DNA of 64,000 nucleotides. Source: Desulfococcaceae bacterium. GTDB lineage: Bacteria; Desulfobacterota; Desulfobacteria; Desulfobacterales; Desulfosalsimonadaceae. The stretch's first letter is position 1, and each line of letters begins with the position of its first letter. The translations under genes were made by a program, and so were the position numbers. Shown here piece after piece: positions 26,814 to 34,648 of this stretch. Location of the stretch: NCBI GenBank assembly GCA_030145385.1, contig JAQYVU010000014.1:1-64000 (forward strand), given 5' to 3'. The notes beneath the pieces are model-generated. The model saw only the letters and a list, made by a program, of their open reading frames with translations. It had not been told where the DNA came from and did not search any database.

Positions 26814-27020
26814 TTACTCATAAGAAGGAATTTCGACATTTTTGGCGGACTTCTTAATTCGATCCATTGCTTCTTCAACTTGCCTGGCGGCCTCTTCTGC
26901 CTTTTCGACCGATTTTTCCCGAGTTACCCCTTCTTCTGTTTCGGTTTTCATGTCTTTAATCGTCAGTATTCCGACAATCAGCATAGCAATTAAAATGACA
27001 ATAAAAAATGCTCCTCTCAT
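26814..27020 (-). CDS. Small membrane-anchored coiled-coil protein
   Basis: The 68-residue protein has one N-terminal transmembrane helix (MRGAFFIVILIAMLIVGIL) followed by a charged heptad-like helix (VEKAEEAARQVEEAMDRI). No family is recognised. GGAGAATTCC precedes ATG 27020, which is why I reject the upstream start. It lies 37 bases before the kinase gene and is probably co-transcribed; a truncated second copy sits after the kinase. A role as a membrane partner of the kinase is inference. Confidence 0.75.
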   Translation of the reverse strand: MRGAFFIVILIAMLIVGILTIKDMKTETEEGVTREKSVEKAEEAARQVEEAMDRIKKSAKNVEIPSYE

Positions 27021-27111
27021 GGAATTCTCCTTTCTTAAAAAGAATAATGTCAAAGACTGAATTGTTAATAACGCATTGGCGACACATCACAGCCAGCCAC
27101 TCGTTTTCCTT

Positions 27112-27981
27112 TTATTTTGCCATCAGCAGAATCACTACTGCCCCGGAAAACATCAGCATGGCCCCTAAAAACCGCATCAGGAAATTTTCCTCATGGAATA
27201 CCAGTCCGCCGAATATCACGCCGAACACGATGCTAAGGCGCTTAACGGACATCATATACGCCGCCTTGGTCATGGATATTGCATATCCGTGAAAAAAAAT
27301 ATGACAATACAGCAACACACCGGCAACCAGACCCTTCAGCGGCTGTTTGGCAAATGTCGTCAGCCGGATTTTGCCAAACAAAAGAAAAAGAATAATGATC
27401 AGCAGGTTTAAGACGGCAAAAAAAGACATCTGGAAAAACATCACCGATGAATGTAGGATCGCTATTTTGCCTAACACTGCTGAAATGCTGAAAATAAAAG
27501 ACACAATCAGCATCATCCATGAACCGGTTTCCTTAAACACAGCCCGCAACGGGTCTGAAAAAGACCGGTTTTTCGGATCAATGTTTAACACATAACTGCC
27601 GATGCACACGGCTGAGATTCCCGCAATCCCCCATATGTCCGGGACTTCATTTAACATCAAAAAACCGGTGCCGATCATAAATACCGGTGTAAATGCCAGG
27701 TACGGCACGGTCAGGGACAACGGAGAAATTTTAATGGCCTTTATATACATAAAAAAAGGGACTGCGTTAAACGGCAAACTGATTAAAAACGTGATATAAA
27801 AAATCCGGTCAAGGGTCGGAACGCTGACAAACAAAAGACTGATCAAGGTTAGCGGAAGACTGTACAACAGCGGGAATACAAACATCTCATAAGCTGTCAG
27901 GTGGGAAAACCATTTCTTCACCCATGCATCATGGACGGACACAGACAATGCGGTTAAAAATGCAAACATGAACCAGGTCAT
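27112..27981 (-). CDS. EamA/DMT family transporter
   Basis: The 289-residue protein contains ten hydrophobic helices in two repeats of five, the drug/metabolite transporter (EamA) layout. Segments such as LTVPYLAFTPVFMIGTGF in the first half and RLSIVFGVIFGGLVFHEE in the second are typical; the glutamate-containing turn near the end of each repeat is conserved in the family. Members export metabolites, amino acids or drugs; the substrate here is unknown. It is followed by the small membrane protein gene on the same strand after about 90 bases. Confidence 0.88.
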   Translation of the reverse strand: MTWFMFAFLTALSVSVHDAWVKKWFSHLTAYEMFVFPLLYSLPLTLISLLFVSVPTLDRIFYITFLISLPFNAVPFFMYIKAIKISPLSLTVPYLAFTPVFMIGTGFLMLNEVPDIWGIAGISAVCIGSYVLNIDPKNRSFSDPLRAVFKETGSWMMLIVSFIFSISAVLGKIAILHSSVMFFQMSFFAVLNLLIIILFLLFGKIRLTTFAKQPLKGLVAGVLLYCHIFFHGYAISMTKAAYMMSVKRLSIVFGVIFGGLVFHEENFLMRFLGAMLMFSGAVVILLMAK

Positions 27982-28041
27982 AAGACGCTCAAATTTTTAA
28001 AATTAAAAATTTTCGAAATTTTCGTTCAGATATCAAATTTG

Positions 28042-28061
28042 ATGATTTTTTAAAAAATCAT
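28042..28061. repeat. Perfect 20-bp AT-rich palindrome
   Basis: ATGATTTTTTAAAAAATCAT reads the same on both strands. It lies between the divergent EamA and FmdB genes together with a second palindrome (GACTTTTTAAAAAGTC, 28130-28145). They could be protein-binding sites or a terminator for one strand. Confidence 0.6.
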
Positions 28062-28195
28062 TCAAAGGCTGTGTTCTGTCGTTTACCATCCATCGATTAT
28101 ATCTGCAAAAAATTGATTATACAAAAACGGACTTTTTAAAAAGTCATCAATGATAATAAGTTAATTGAAATCACACAATGGATAATTCATGTCCC

Positions 28196-28224
28196 TTGAC
28201 ATTTATCATCTGATAATAATAATG
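28196..28224 (+). promoter_or_regulatory. Putative promoter of the FmdB gene
   Basis: TTGACA at 28196-28201 is followed after 16-17 bases by an AATAATG stretch that can serve as -10. It lies about 35 bases upstream of the ribosome site AAAGGAGAA and the ATG at 28259. Confidence 0.5.
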
Positions 28225-28258
28225 ATATGAAAAATAAAATAATACAAAGGAGAATCCC

Positions 28259-28507
28259 ATGCCGATATATGAATTTCAATGCACTGATTGTGGCGAAAAA
28301 AAGGAAATCCTGTTTCGAAACAGTGATGAAAAAATAGAAATGAAATGCGATAAATGCGGATCTGAAAACCTGCAAAGGGTTTTAAGCTCGACCAACTTTT
28401 CCATGTCCGGAGGCTCGGGTGCCGGCACTTCCGGAGCGACCGCAAGTACTCATAAATGTTCCGGTGGATCCTGCACCACGTATGATATTCCCGGCCCCAC
28501 CAGATAA
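28259..28507 (+). CDS. FmdB-family zinc ribbon protein
   Basis: The 82-residue protein starts with MPIYEFQCTDCG and has a second pair CDKCG, giving the CxxC-x(n)-CxxC zinc ribbon of the FmdB regulatory protein family. A glycine-, serine- and threonine-rich tail follows, with two further cysteines (KCSGGSC). The family is widespread and its role is not settled; the original member was linked to formamidase/amide regulation. A strong ribosome site and its own promoter are visible. Confidence 0.92.
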   Translation: MPIYEFQCTDCGEKKEILFRNSDEKIEMKCDKCGSENLQRVLSSTNFSMSGGSGAGTSGATASTHKCSGGSCTTYDIPGPTR

Positions 28508-28510
28508 ATA

Positions 28511-28555
28511 ATCAATAAGGCATCCATTTCCAAAGAGGGTGGATGCCTTATTGAT
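28511..28555. terminator. Hairpin between convergent FmdB and selenoprotein genes
   Basis: ATCAATAAGGCATCCA and its exact reverse complement form a 16-bp stem around a 13-base loop. Neither side has a long U-tract, but the position between converging genes, overlapping the stop of the minus-strand gene, suits a bidirectional terminator. Confidence 0.7.
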
Positions 28556-29522
28556 ACTGCCTGATAATCCCGCTCGCTTCTTCAACCGCAAAATCCATCA
28601 ACTTCAGGCACCGGCTTGTACCTTTAACAAACGCCTGAAAATCGTCCCAGCCTGAAAATCGCTTTTCAGAGATATCCCGGCACTCAAATGATCCGGCCAT
28701 TTCTTTGAATTTTTTCACCACCTGTTTTCCGGCCTTAAACGGTTCTCCGGATCCAAACGGCTGGTCAACCAGCAGGTTGACATGACCAATGCCAAACCCT
28801 TTGATTGTTTTCCAGTACGACATATGCCTCACCGGCAACCCCAGCAGGACGTTAATTCCTGTTACTGCGCCTGCCAGCGCGCCGCAGACGCCGCCGGACA
28901 ACCCCACCCCGCCGTCAAACACAAAAGACAGGTTTTCAAGACGCCTGTTACCGATACCTGTATTTTCGCGGATCCCCTCCAAAACAGCCCGGGCACAATG
29001 CAATGTCCCCCCGGTTCTATTACCGGATGTTTTGCCTGAAACAGCCATTGACGGTTGTCGGGTCTGATACAGATAGCGCATTGAACCCCGAATATGCCGG
29101 AAGCATCCTGCCATACGATATACTGTTAAAAAATATTTCAATTGCCCCCAAGTGGAATAAAAATCGGTTCGGGTCCGTTCCCGGCATATGGTAGATCCGT
29201 AGGCCTTGTCAAACCAGTCAACATATTCGCCGACCTGGCGGAGCACTTTCTTTTCAGCCGGCAACCCTTTTGCTGTGATCTCTGATTCATGGTTCAGCGC
29301 AAGTCCCAGGGCGCCGCCGGAAACCACCCCACAGGTGGAACCGCAGGCCACACATCCACCTTCCAAACCGGTGACCGCTTTTATTAAACCATTATCCTGA
29401 AGTCCGGTCATATCCTGGAAGACTTCCAGGCTGGCCTGGGCTCAATTTAAGTCCTTTAACAGGCTGAATGCGGCACGTCGCCCCCAGTACTTTTCTTTTT
29501 TCGGATCATAACCGGTTTTCAT
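28548..29522 (-). CDS. Putative selenoprotein, C-GCAxxG-C-C family, two tandem domains (in-frame UGA = Sec27)
   Basis: Read from ATG 29522 (ribosome site AAGGAG), the frame runs 26 codons to an in-frame TGA at 29444-29442 and then stays open for 297 codons to 28548. The peptide around TGA is KDLN-U-AQASLEVF, where relatives of the C-GCAxxG-C-C redox family have an NCAQA-type cysteine, so TGA most likely encodes selenocysteine. A bacterial SECIS-like hairpin (CCTGGAA, loop GTC, TTCCAGG) starts eleven bases after TGA, the geometry of E. coli fdhF. The protein holds two homologous domains: the second has Cys (HCARAVLEG) and the CGALAG motif. A naive annotation would start at 29411 and lose the first catalytic position. 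Function is presumed thiol/selenol redox; partner unknown. Confidence 0.85.
29412..29444 (-). promoter_or_regulatory. UGA codon with bacterial SECIS-like hairpin
   Basis: After TGA (29444-29442) come eleven bases and then CCTGGAAGTCTTCCAGG, a 7-bp perfect stem with GTC loop. A G and U at the apical loop about 19 bases after the codon is what SelB needs in characterised bacterial elements. This was recognised by eye; no covariance search was run. Confidence 0.75.
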
Positions 29523-29569
29523 GAGCTTCTCCTTTTTTATAAATATGTATCGGTTTTTAAAGAAAAAAT

Positions 29570-29605
29570 AAAGGGCAGAACCGATATGAACGGCCCTGCC
29601 CTTTT
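29570..29605 (-). terminator. Rho-independent terminator after the MopE-motif lipoprotein gene
   Basis: AAAGGGCAG pairs with CTGCCCTTT around 17 bases. On the minus strand TTTATTTTTTCT follows, giving a U-rich tail. It lies 71 bases past the stop at 29676. Confidence 0.8.
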
Positions 29606-29675
29606 ATAATGATTGAAAAAGACCATCATCGCTCATTTTCTATGATAAGTCTTTTTTAATTTACTCATCGAACAA

Positions 29676-31247
29676 TTAATCAAATGAAAAGTTTTCCAGC
29701 ATCCCGTCAACCATTGCCGTAACGTTCGGATTTTTGCAGGTGGTATCTGAAAAATCAAATGCCACATCACTGTTTAATTCATCAGAAGAAACAACCATGG
29801 TTCCTGCAGTTGCCACCTTCACGCCGTCACAGTCAGTTAAAACAATATGATTAAGTGTACAGCGATACGTTTTATCGGCCATCGAAAAGGTAACAATCCC
29901 GTCAACGTTACCGGCAGGGCTGTATTCAAAGTCCGCATCCGCATCAACATCATTGCCGTCCACCACATATGCGGCACTAAATTCCGCATTCGCTGATACC
30001 AGCATCTCGGTTGTTGATGAATAAACCGCGTCAATGGTCCCTTCCACATCACCGTTGCAGGTGTTCATATCAACAAATGCAATTTCACAAACCAGCTGCC
30101 CGGCTCCGTTTTCATAAATCTCAACTGCGGCAGTGCCATCAAGGCTGCAATCCGAACTTTGAACATTATTAAAAACAAGCGCTGCATTGGTGACATCATC
30201 TGCGATGTTAATCCCGCTGAGGTTTACAGTCCCGGATTTAAAAATGCAGTTGTCGCCCCCGGCACCGGAAAGGGTATACACCAGGGTGTTCCCCACCCGC
30301 TGGATGCTGCCGCAGGCGGAATCATAACCGTCGAACGCAGCCAGGAGCTGAAGTACCGTAGTGCCATCACCCAGAACTTCGTCCAGCCCCATTTCATCAA
30401 AAACAACCCCTATCATTTCAGAGGCTTCAGAAACTCCCCCGCCTTCACCCAGTGCCCTGGTCATTGCATCAAGCACCATTTCAAGGCCTTCAACCGTTTC
30501 TATATAATTCGGGTTGTAACTTAAATCCGATCCGTCACAATCCTCATCAACGTTATTTCCGCATATTTCCGTTGCACCTGGAAACGCATTGGGATCATTA
30601 TCATCACAATCCGAATAAGCACCATATCCGTCACCGTCATTATCAATGAACAGGTTAACGATCATATGATCAACGGCATCTGTCTCGCTTACCAGTTCTA
30701 TGCCGCTGCTGTAAACGGCCATCTGGGCTTCAAGATAATCTAACAGATCTTCTGCCATTGTTTCAAAATCACAGGCATCCGGATCAAAACAGAATTGAAC
30801 GCCAGCCTGCATCAGCATCCAGCTGTTGGCAACATCGGCCAATCCGGCCGGCAGTTCAATAATATCCTCACTTGCGTGGACATCCAACGTTTGAAGAAAC
30901 CTGGCAATATTGACCACGGCCGGGTCTTCAATATCCGCTGCTCCCGATACCAGATCCAGGGGAGACAGACTGTTTTTTGCCATTGCAGAACCTAATACAA
31001 TATTGCCGACAAAAAACGTAATCACATCACCTTTTTTATATTTGAACTCACCTATGGCGCTCGTAGTACCGGCAAATCCCCCCGGAACGGTTGAATACCC
31101 AAGACCGCTGACCATGGCGTCTTCGAAAACACCTGTCTGGGTAGAACTTCCGCCCCCTCCGCCGCAACTGACCGTCAAAAAAACAATAAACCCGAGTATC
31201 AGGATTGCAAAAACAGCGTTCACACATAATTTTGATTTGTCATTCAC
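29676..31247 (-). CDS. Lipoprotein with MopE-type metal-binding motif
   Basis: The 523-residue protein has a lipoprotein signal (LTVSC followed by a glycine-serine tether GGGGGSS). A central segment from about residue 200 to 243 reads DNDGDGYGAYSDCDDNDP, then PGATEICGNNVDEDCDGSD, which is the putative metal-binding (MopE, Cu or Ca) motif also found in surface proteins. The first 190 residues resemble repeats seen in secreted adhesin-like lipoproteins (FKYKKGDVITFFVGNIVLG); the C-terminal half is beta-rich and unclassified. The location is the outer membrane surface or periplasm. Function is not known. Confidence 0.85.
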   Translation of the reverse strand: MNDKSKLCVNAVFAILILGFIVFLTVSCGGGGGSSTQTGVFEDAMVSGLGYSTVPGGFAGTTSAIGEFKYKKGDVITFFVGNIVLGSAMAKNSLSPLDLVSGAADIEDPAVVNIARFLQTLDVHASEDIIELPAGLADVANSWMLMQAGVQFCFDPDACDFETMAEDLLDYLEAQMAVYSSGIELVSETDAVDHMIVNLFIDNDGDGYGAYSDCDDNDPNAFPGATEICGNNVDEDCDGSDLSYNPNYIETVEGLEMVLDAMTRALGEGGGVSEASEMIGVVFDEMGLDEVLGDGTTVLQLLAAFDGYDSACGSIQRVGNTLVYTLSGAGGDNCIFKSGTVNLSGINIADDVTNAALVFNNVQSSDCSLDGTAAVEIYENGAGQLVCEIAFVDMNTCNGDVEGTIDAVYSSTTEMLVSANAEFSAAYVVDGNDVDADADFEYSPAGNVDGIVTFSMADKTYRCTLNHIVLTDCDGVKVATAGTMVVSSDELNSDVAFDFSDTTCKNPNVTAMVDGMLENFSFD

Positions 31248-31572
31248 CGCGACACATCCTTATTTGTTGAGGGTTTTAGTGAGGTTTAAATATAGCAAAA
31301 AATTCTTTTAGGGTCAAGTCTACGTTTGGCTTTTTTAACATTTTTTATATAAAAACTCACTTTTAATTCCATGCGTTATGCAACCCGGGACAAGCATCGG
31401 CCAGGCATTTTTCACGATAAAACTGCTCATACAATAAAATGAGGGCTTTTTGCGAAGCCATCAATTGAATTTTTTTCATATTTACTGTAGTATGACATTT
31501 CGAATTTCAACTTTTCTCATTTCTGCACCTGTCATTGACCGACAACCATTCATTGCGATAAAAGGGGGACGC
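31248..31572. other. Intergenic region between divergent lipoprotein and acyl-CoA synthetase genes
   Basis: It contains a GGTCAAGTCTACGTTTGGC segment similar to one at 1268-1290, and a fragment of dispersed repeat family 1 at 31444-31463. A longer start for the synthetase would run into it; I see no other gene. Confidence 0.6.
31444..31463 (-). repeat. Fragment of dispersed repeat family 1
   Basis: GGCTTTTTGCGAAGCCATCA matches the end of family 1 copies (TGATGGCTTCG on the minus strand). Only about 20 bases are retained. Confidence 0.55.
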
Positions 31573-33420
31573 ATGCCGGGGGAAAAATCTTTGAGAACAG
31601 TTTCCATGGCCATGAAAACCATTTTAAAAACCGAGGAGCACAAAGGACTCAACCGGGCTATTCGAAAACAATGGGGCGTATTAAATATTTTCAAAGTCCT
31701 TTCTAAAACCTTATCAATAGGCGGTTTTAGAAATAATTTAAGGGCTATCAAGGAATTTAAAACCGGCAGCATTGCCGCAAATTTTTTCATTGCATTATGG
31801 GAATCATTAGGTGACCGGGAAGCGATCATAGACGGCGACAAACGGATTTCCTATGCACAGATGGGTCAACGGGTGTTGCGCCTGGCCAACGCGCTCCAGG
31901 ATCTGGGCGTTGAAAAAAAAGACCGGGTGGCCTGCATGCTTTACAACAGCGCTGAATATTTCGAATGCTTTTACGCAGCGTGCATCATCGGATCTCCCCT
32001 GCCGGCAGTGAACTGGCATTTGGCCGGTGATGACCTGAGAAGCACCATTGACCTGCGAAAACCCAAAGTGCTTATTTTTGACAAAGACTTTGCCGATGAA
32101 ATCATTCATCATAAAGATGCCATGCCGTCTGTCGAACACTTCGTCATGGTGGGCGGCAACCCGCCGGACGGCCTTATGGATTATGAAACCCTTCTGTCAA
32201 AATCGCGGACAACATTACCCGAAACTTCGTTTATTTTTGCCATGAATCCCTATACCGGCGGGACGACCGGATCGCCTAAAAGCTCCAACCTTTATGACGG
32301 TCTCAGCTATCTGTTGAGTGAACTGGCCGAAGCACCGAGGGCAACTCTGGACGAATATGTAAAATACATGGACCGCCAATTCAGTTACCTCTATTATTAC
32401 GGGGGCGACAAAATCAGGGATCCTGTCGGAAAAAACATCCGGACCCTGATCCCCACCCCTATGTATCATGCCGGAACCGCGGCCGGATTTGCGCCCTGCA
32501 TCCTGCTCGGGGCCACTGCGGTTCCCATGCGGAAATTCGACCCGGAATATTATCTGAAAATGGTGGAAAAAGAACGTATCTCGTGGTCCTTTGTCGTGCC
32601 CACGATCATACAGAGAATCCTGGGGCTGCCGGATCATATCAAAAAAAAGTATGACCTGAGTTCCATGCACACCCTGATCAGCGCGGCAGCCCCCTGTCCG
32701 CCGGAAGCAAAAACCGCCATCAACGACTTGTTTACGGCCCAGGGAGCAAAAAAACCGGTGTTTCATGAATATTACGGCAGTTCGGAATCCGCCCTGCTGA
32801 CCATCCTGCTCCCGGAAGACTATATTGAAGATTCCAGGCGTATCTACAGTGTCGGAAAACCCCGGTGCGGAGACATTCTGGTTTATGATGAAATTGCCCA
32901 ACAAAAAACGGAAACCGGAACAGACGGCATGATATTCGGACGGTCGGTTGCCACTATGTCGCTGAGATACCCGGGGACAGAAAAAAAATTAAAAGACTCC
33001 CAGCGAATCATTGACGGCAAGGAATGGTATGATGACGGGCTTATCGGACATCAGGATAAAGACGGATTTTTATACCTGACCAGCCGGGTCAAAGAAATGA
33101 TTATCTGTGCCGGAATCAATATTTTCCCGGTGGAAATCGAACGTTTCCTGTTTATGAATCCGAAAATTTATGATGCCGCCGTTATCCGGGTGCCCCATGC
33201 GGATCTTGGCGAAATACCGCTGGCTTGCATTCAGTTAAAAGAAGGTGAAAACCTCACTGAAAAAGAAATTCAGGATTACTGCAGGGAAAAAGGCTTGAAA
33301 GGGTACAAAATTCCTCATAAAATTGAATTTTATGAAAAACTGCCCCGGCATATTGACGGAAAAATCATCAAACGGGAGTTAGAAGCAAAGTATTGGGAAG
33401 GCCATGAACGGCTTGGCTGA
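31573..33420 (+). CDS. AMP-dependent acyl-CoA synthetase/ligase
   Basis: The 615-residue protein has the adenylate-forming enzyme signatures: phosphate loop YTGGTTGSPK (about residue 225), EYYGSSES (about 400), YDDGLIGHQDKDGFLYLTSR and the C-terminal lysine region KIIKREL. It activates a carboxylic acid with ATP and transfers it to CoA; the relative size and an N-terminal extension of about 70 residues are unusual for simple fatty-acid ligases, and the substrate is unknown. I start at ATG 31573 (ribosome site AAAGGGGG), not at the upstream frame. A short hairpin-containing repeat follows the stop. Confidence 0.9.
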   Translation: MPGEKSLRTVSMAMKTILKTEEHKGLNRAIRKQWGVLNIFKVLSKTLSIGGFRNNLRAIKEFKTGSIAANFFIALWESLGDREAIIDGDKRISYAQMGQRVLRLANALQDLGVEKKDRVACMLYNSAEYFECFYAACIIGSPLPAVNWHLAGDDLRSTIDLRKPKVLIFDKDFADEIIHHKDAMPSVEHFVMVGGNPPDGLMDYETLLSKSRTTLPETSFIFAMNPYTGGTTGSPKSSNLYDGLSYLLSELAEAPRATLDEYVKYMDRQFSYLYYYGGDKIRDPVGKNIRTLIPTPMYHAGTAAGFAPCILLGATAVPMRKFDPEYYLKMVEKERISWSFVVPTIIQRILGLPDHIKKKYDLSSMHTLISAAAPCPPEAKTAINDLFTAQGAKKPVFHEYYGSSESALLTILLPEDYIEDSRRIYSVGKPRCGDILVYDEIAQQKTETGTDGMIFGRSVATMSLRYPGTEKKLKDSQRIIDGKEWYDDGLIGHQDKDGFLYLTSRVKEMIICAGINIFPVEIERFLFMNPKIYDAAVIRVPHADLGEIPLACIQLKEGENLTEKEIQDYCREKGLKGYKIPHKIEFYEKLPRHIDGKIIKRELEAKYWEGHERLG

Positions 33421-33475
33421 TGGCGTCGTTAAAAGTCCCATCTACGGCGTTATTGCTACTTTTAAGGGACCATCA
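33421..33475 (+). terminator. Hairpin directly after the acyl-CoA synthetase stop
   Basis: TTAAAAGT (33429-33436) pairs with ACTTTTAA (33458-33465). The segment begins TGGCGTCG right after TGA, similar to the TGGCTTCG start of dispersed repeat family 1. It may be a weak terminator or part of a related repeat. Confidence 0.4.
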
Positions 33476-33530
33476 AATTTAACAATAAAAAACCTGCAAT
33501 TCGAATAAATAAACATCAGGAATAATTACT

Positions 33531-33935
33531 ATGGGCAAACAGTTTGAACGAATAAAAGAAATATTGGGCAAAGATCTTGACCGGAACCACAAAAACGTCA
33601 CCAAATACCTGGCATATCTTAAGAAAGCAGTCAAAAATCCTTGTATACTGACCGGCATTGAGGATTTTTCATGGGAAGAACCCTATGTGCTCGGAGGGTG
33701 GGATCAGGACGAATATAAAGAATTAAAAAAACATAATCCCTCTTTTACTGACCAGTTTGAACTTGTCGAATTTCTCCCTGTCAAATCCGGTGAAGACGAC
33801 ATTACCGCAAAAATCAAAAGGCTTTCAGATCAAAAGATCTTTGAAATAGGACTTTCCTGGCTGGAATGTACTGACTTTAAGAATGAAAATTACCAGTTCA
33901 TTCATGATTATGCGGTATGGCATACTAATTGTTAA
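33531..33935 (+). CDS. Hypothetical soluble protein
   Basis: The 134-residue protein lacks a signal peptide or membrane helices. It is rich in charged residues and aromatic positions (EDFSWEEPYVLGGWDQDEY; SWLECTDFK) and does not match a family I know. The frame is clean with a ribosome site upstream. The next gene starts within the next few bases, suggesting one transcript with it. Confidence 0.65.
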   Translation: MGKQFERIKEILGKDLDRNHKNVTKYLAYLKKAVKNPCILTGIEDFSWEEPYVLGGWDQDEYKELKKHNPSFTDQFELVEFLPVKSGEDDITAKIKRLSDQKIFEIGLSWLECTDFKNENYQFIHDYAVWHTNC

Positions 33936-33940
33936 ACAGA

Positions 33941-34549
33941 ATGAAATTCAATTTCAAAACCCTGACGCTGACCGCTCAAGGCATGATCCTCGGATATATT
34001 GCATGGTCGGCTATTGCTGCCATCGCCTGGGTACTGTATATGCTCACCCCCGCAGGCTTTGAAGCGGCGGAATTTTTATTATTATTTTTTGGCCTGCCCT
34101 GCTCTTTACTGGTCGACTTTTTAAAACCCGACACCGCAGTTATTATTCAAATCCTGCTGCTGTCTGTCTGCGGCTATGTCCAGTGGCCGGTCATCGGCAT
34201 TCTAATCATTAAATTTAAAAATTTTAAAACAGTTCATAAAACACAATCACCTCAAAAAGCTGAAAGGCAAATCAAAATGGGATATTCACAGCAACGATAC
34301 AAAATTTTAAAACAAAAATACGCGACCCAGGGCAACCTTGCCTACTTTCTTGAACTTTTCGGCAATTTTTTGGCTGAGCGGGAAGGCTACAAAGAGCTGG
34401 ACGGAATGGAAGCCATTTATTTTTATCTGGTTCACAAATTCCGCTGGATGCCTAAAGATGTCCGTTCAATGAGTTTTGAAGATATCCGGTTTATGTTATC
34501 CGAAGAAATGGTGGACTGGACCGCGCCGCCGGAATCAAGAATCGAATAA
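33941..34549 (+). CDS. Hypothetical membrane protein with helical cytoplasmic tail
   Basis: The 202-residue protein has three hydrophobic helices in the first 100 residues and a soluble helical C-terminal domain of about 100 residues (YKILKQKYATQGNL; FYLVHKFRWMPKDVRSM). No family is recognised. A TTG at 33929 is an alternative start overlapping the preceding gene by a few bases; neither start has a clear ribosome site, which suggests translational coupling. Confidence 0.62.
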   Translation: MKFNFKTLTLTAQGMILGYIAWSAIAAIAWVLYMLTPAGFEAAEFLLLFFGLPCSLLVDFLKPDTAVIIQILLLSVCGYVQWPVIGILIIKFKNFKTVHKTQSPQKAERQIKMGYSQQRYKILKQKYATQGNLAYFLELFGNFLAEREGYKELDGMEAIYFYLVHKFRWMPKDVRSMSFEDIRFMLSEEMVDWTAPPESRIE

Positions 34550-34648
34550 AAATACGGGTCCTGGATACAGCCCGCAGGGCACTTTATCAAAAACGCTAAA
34601 TGCCGGAAATTCTTTTTGCAATCTCATGTAAAAGGAAAATTTAACTCC

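Noticed and set aside
28187-28445. Minus-strand ORFs of 62 and 79 residues opposite FmdB
   Set aside because: They overlap the FmdB promoter and coding region and carry no motif.
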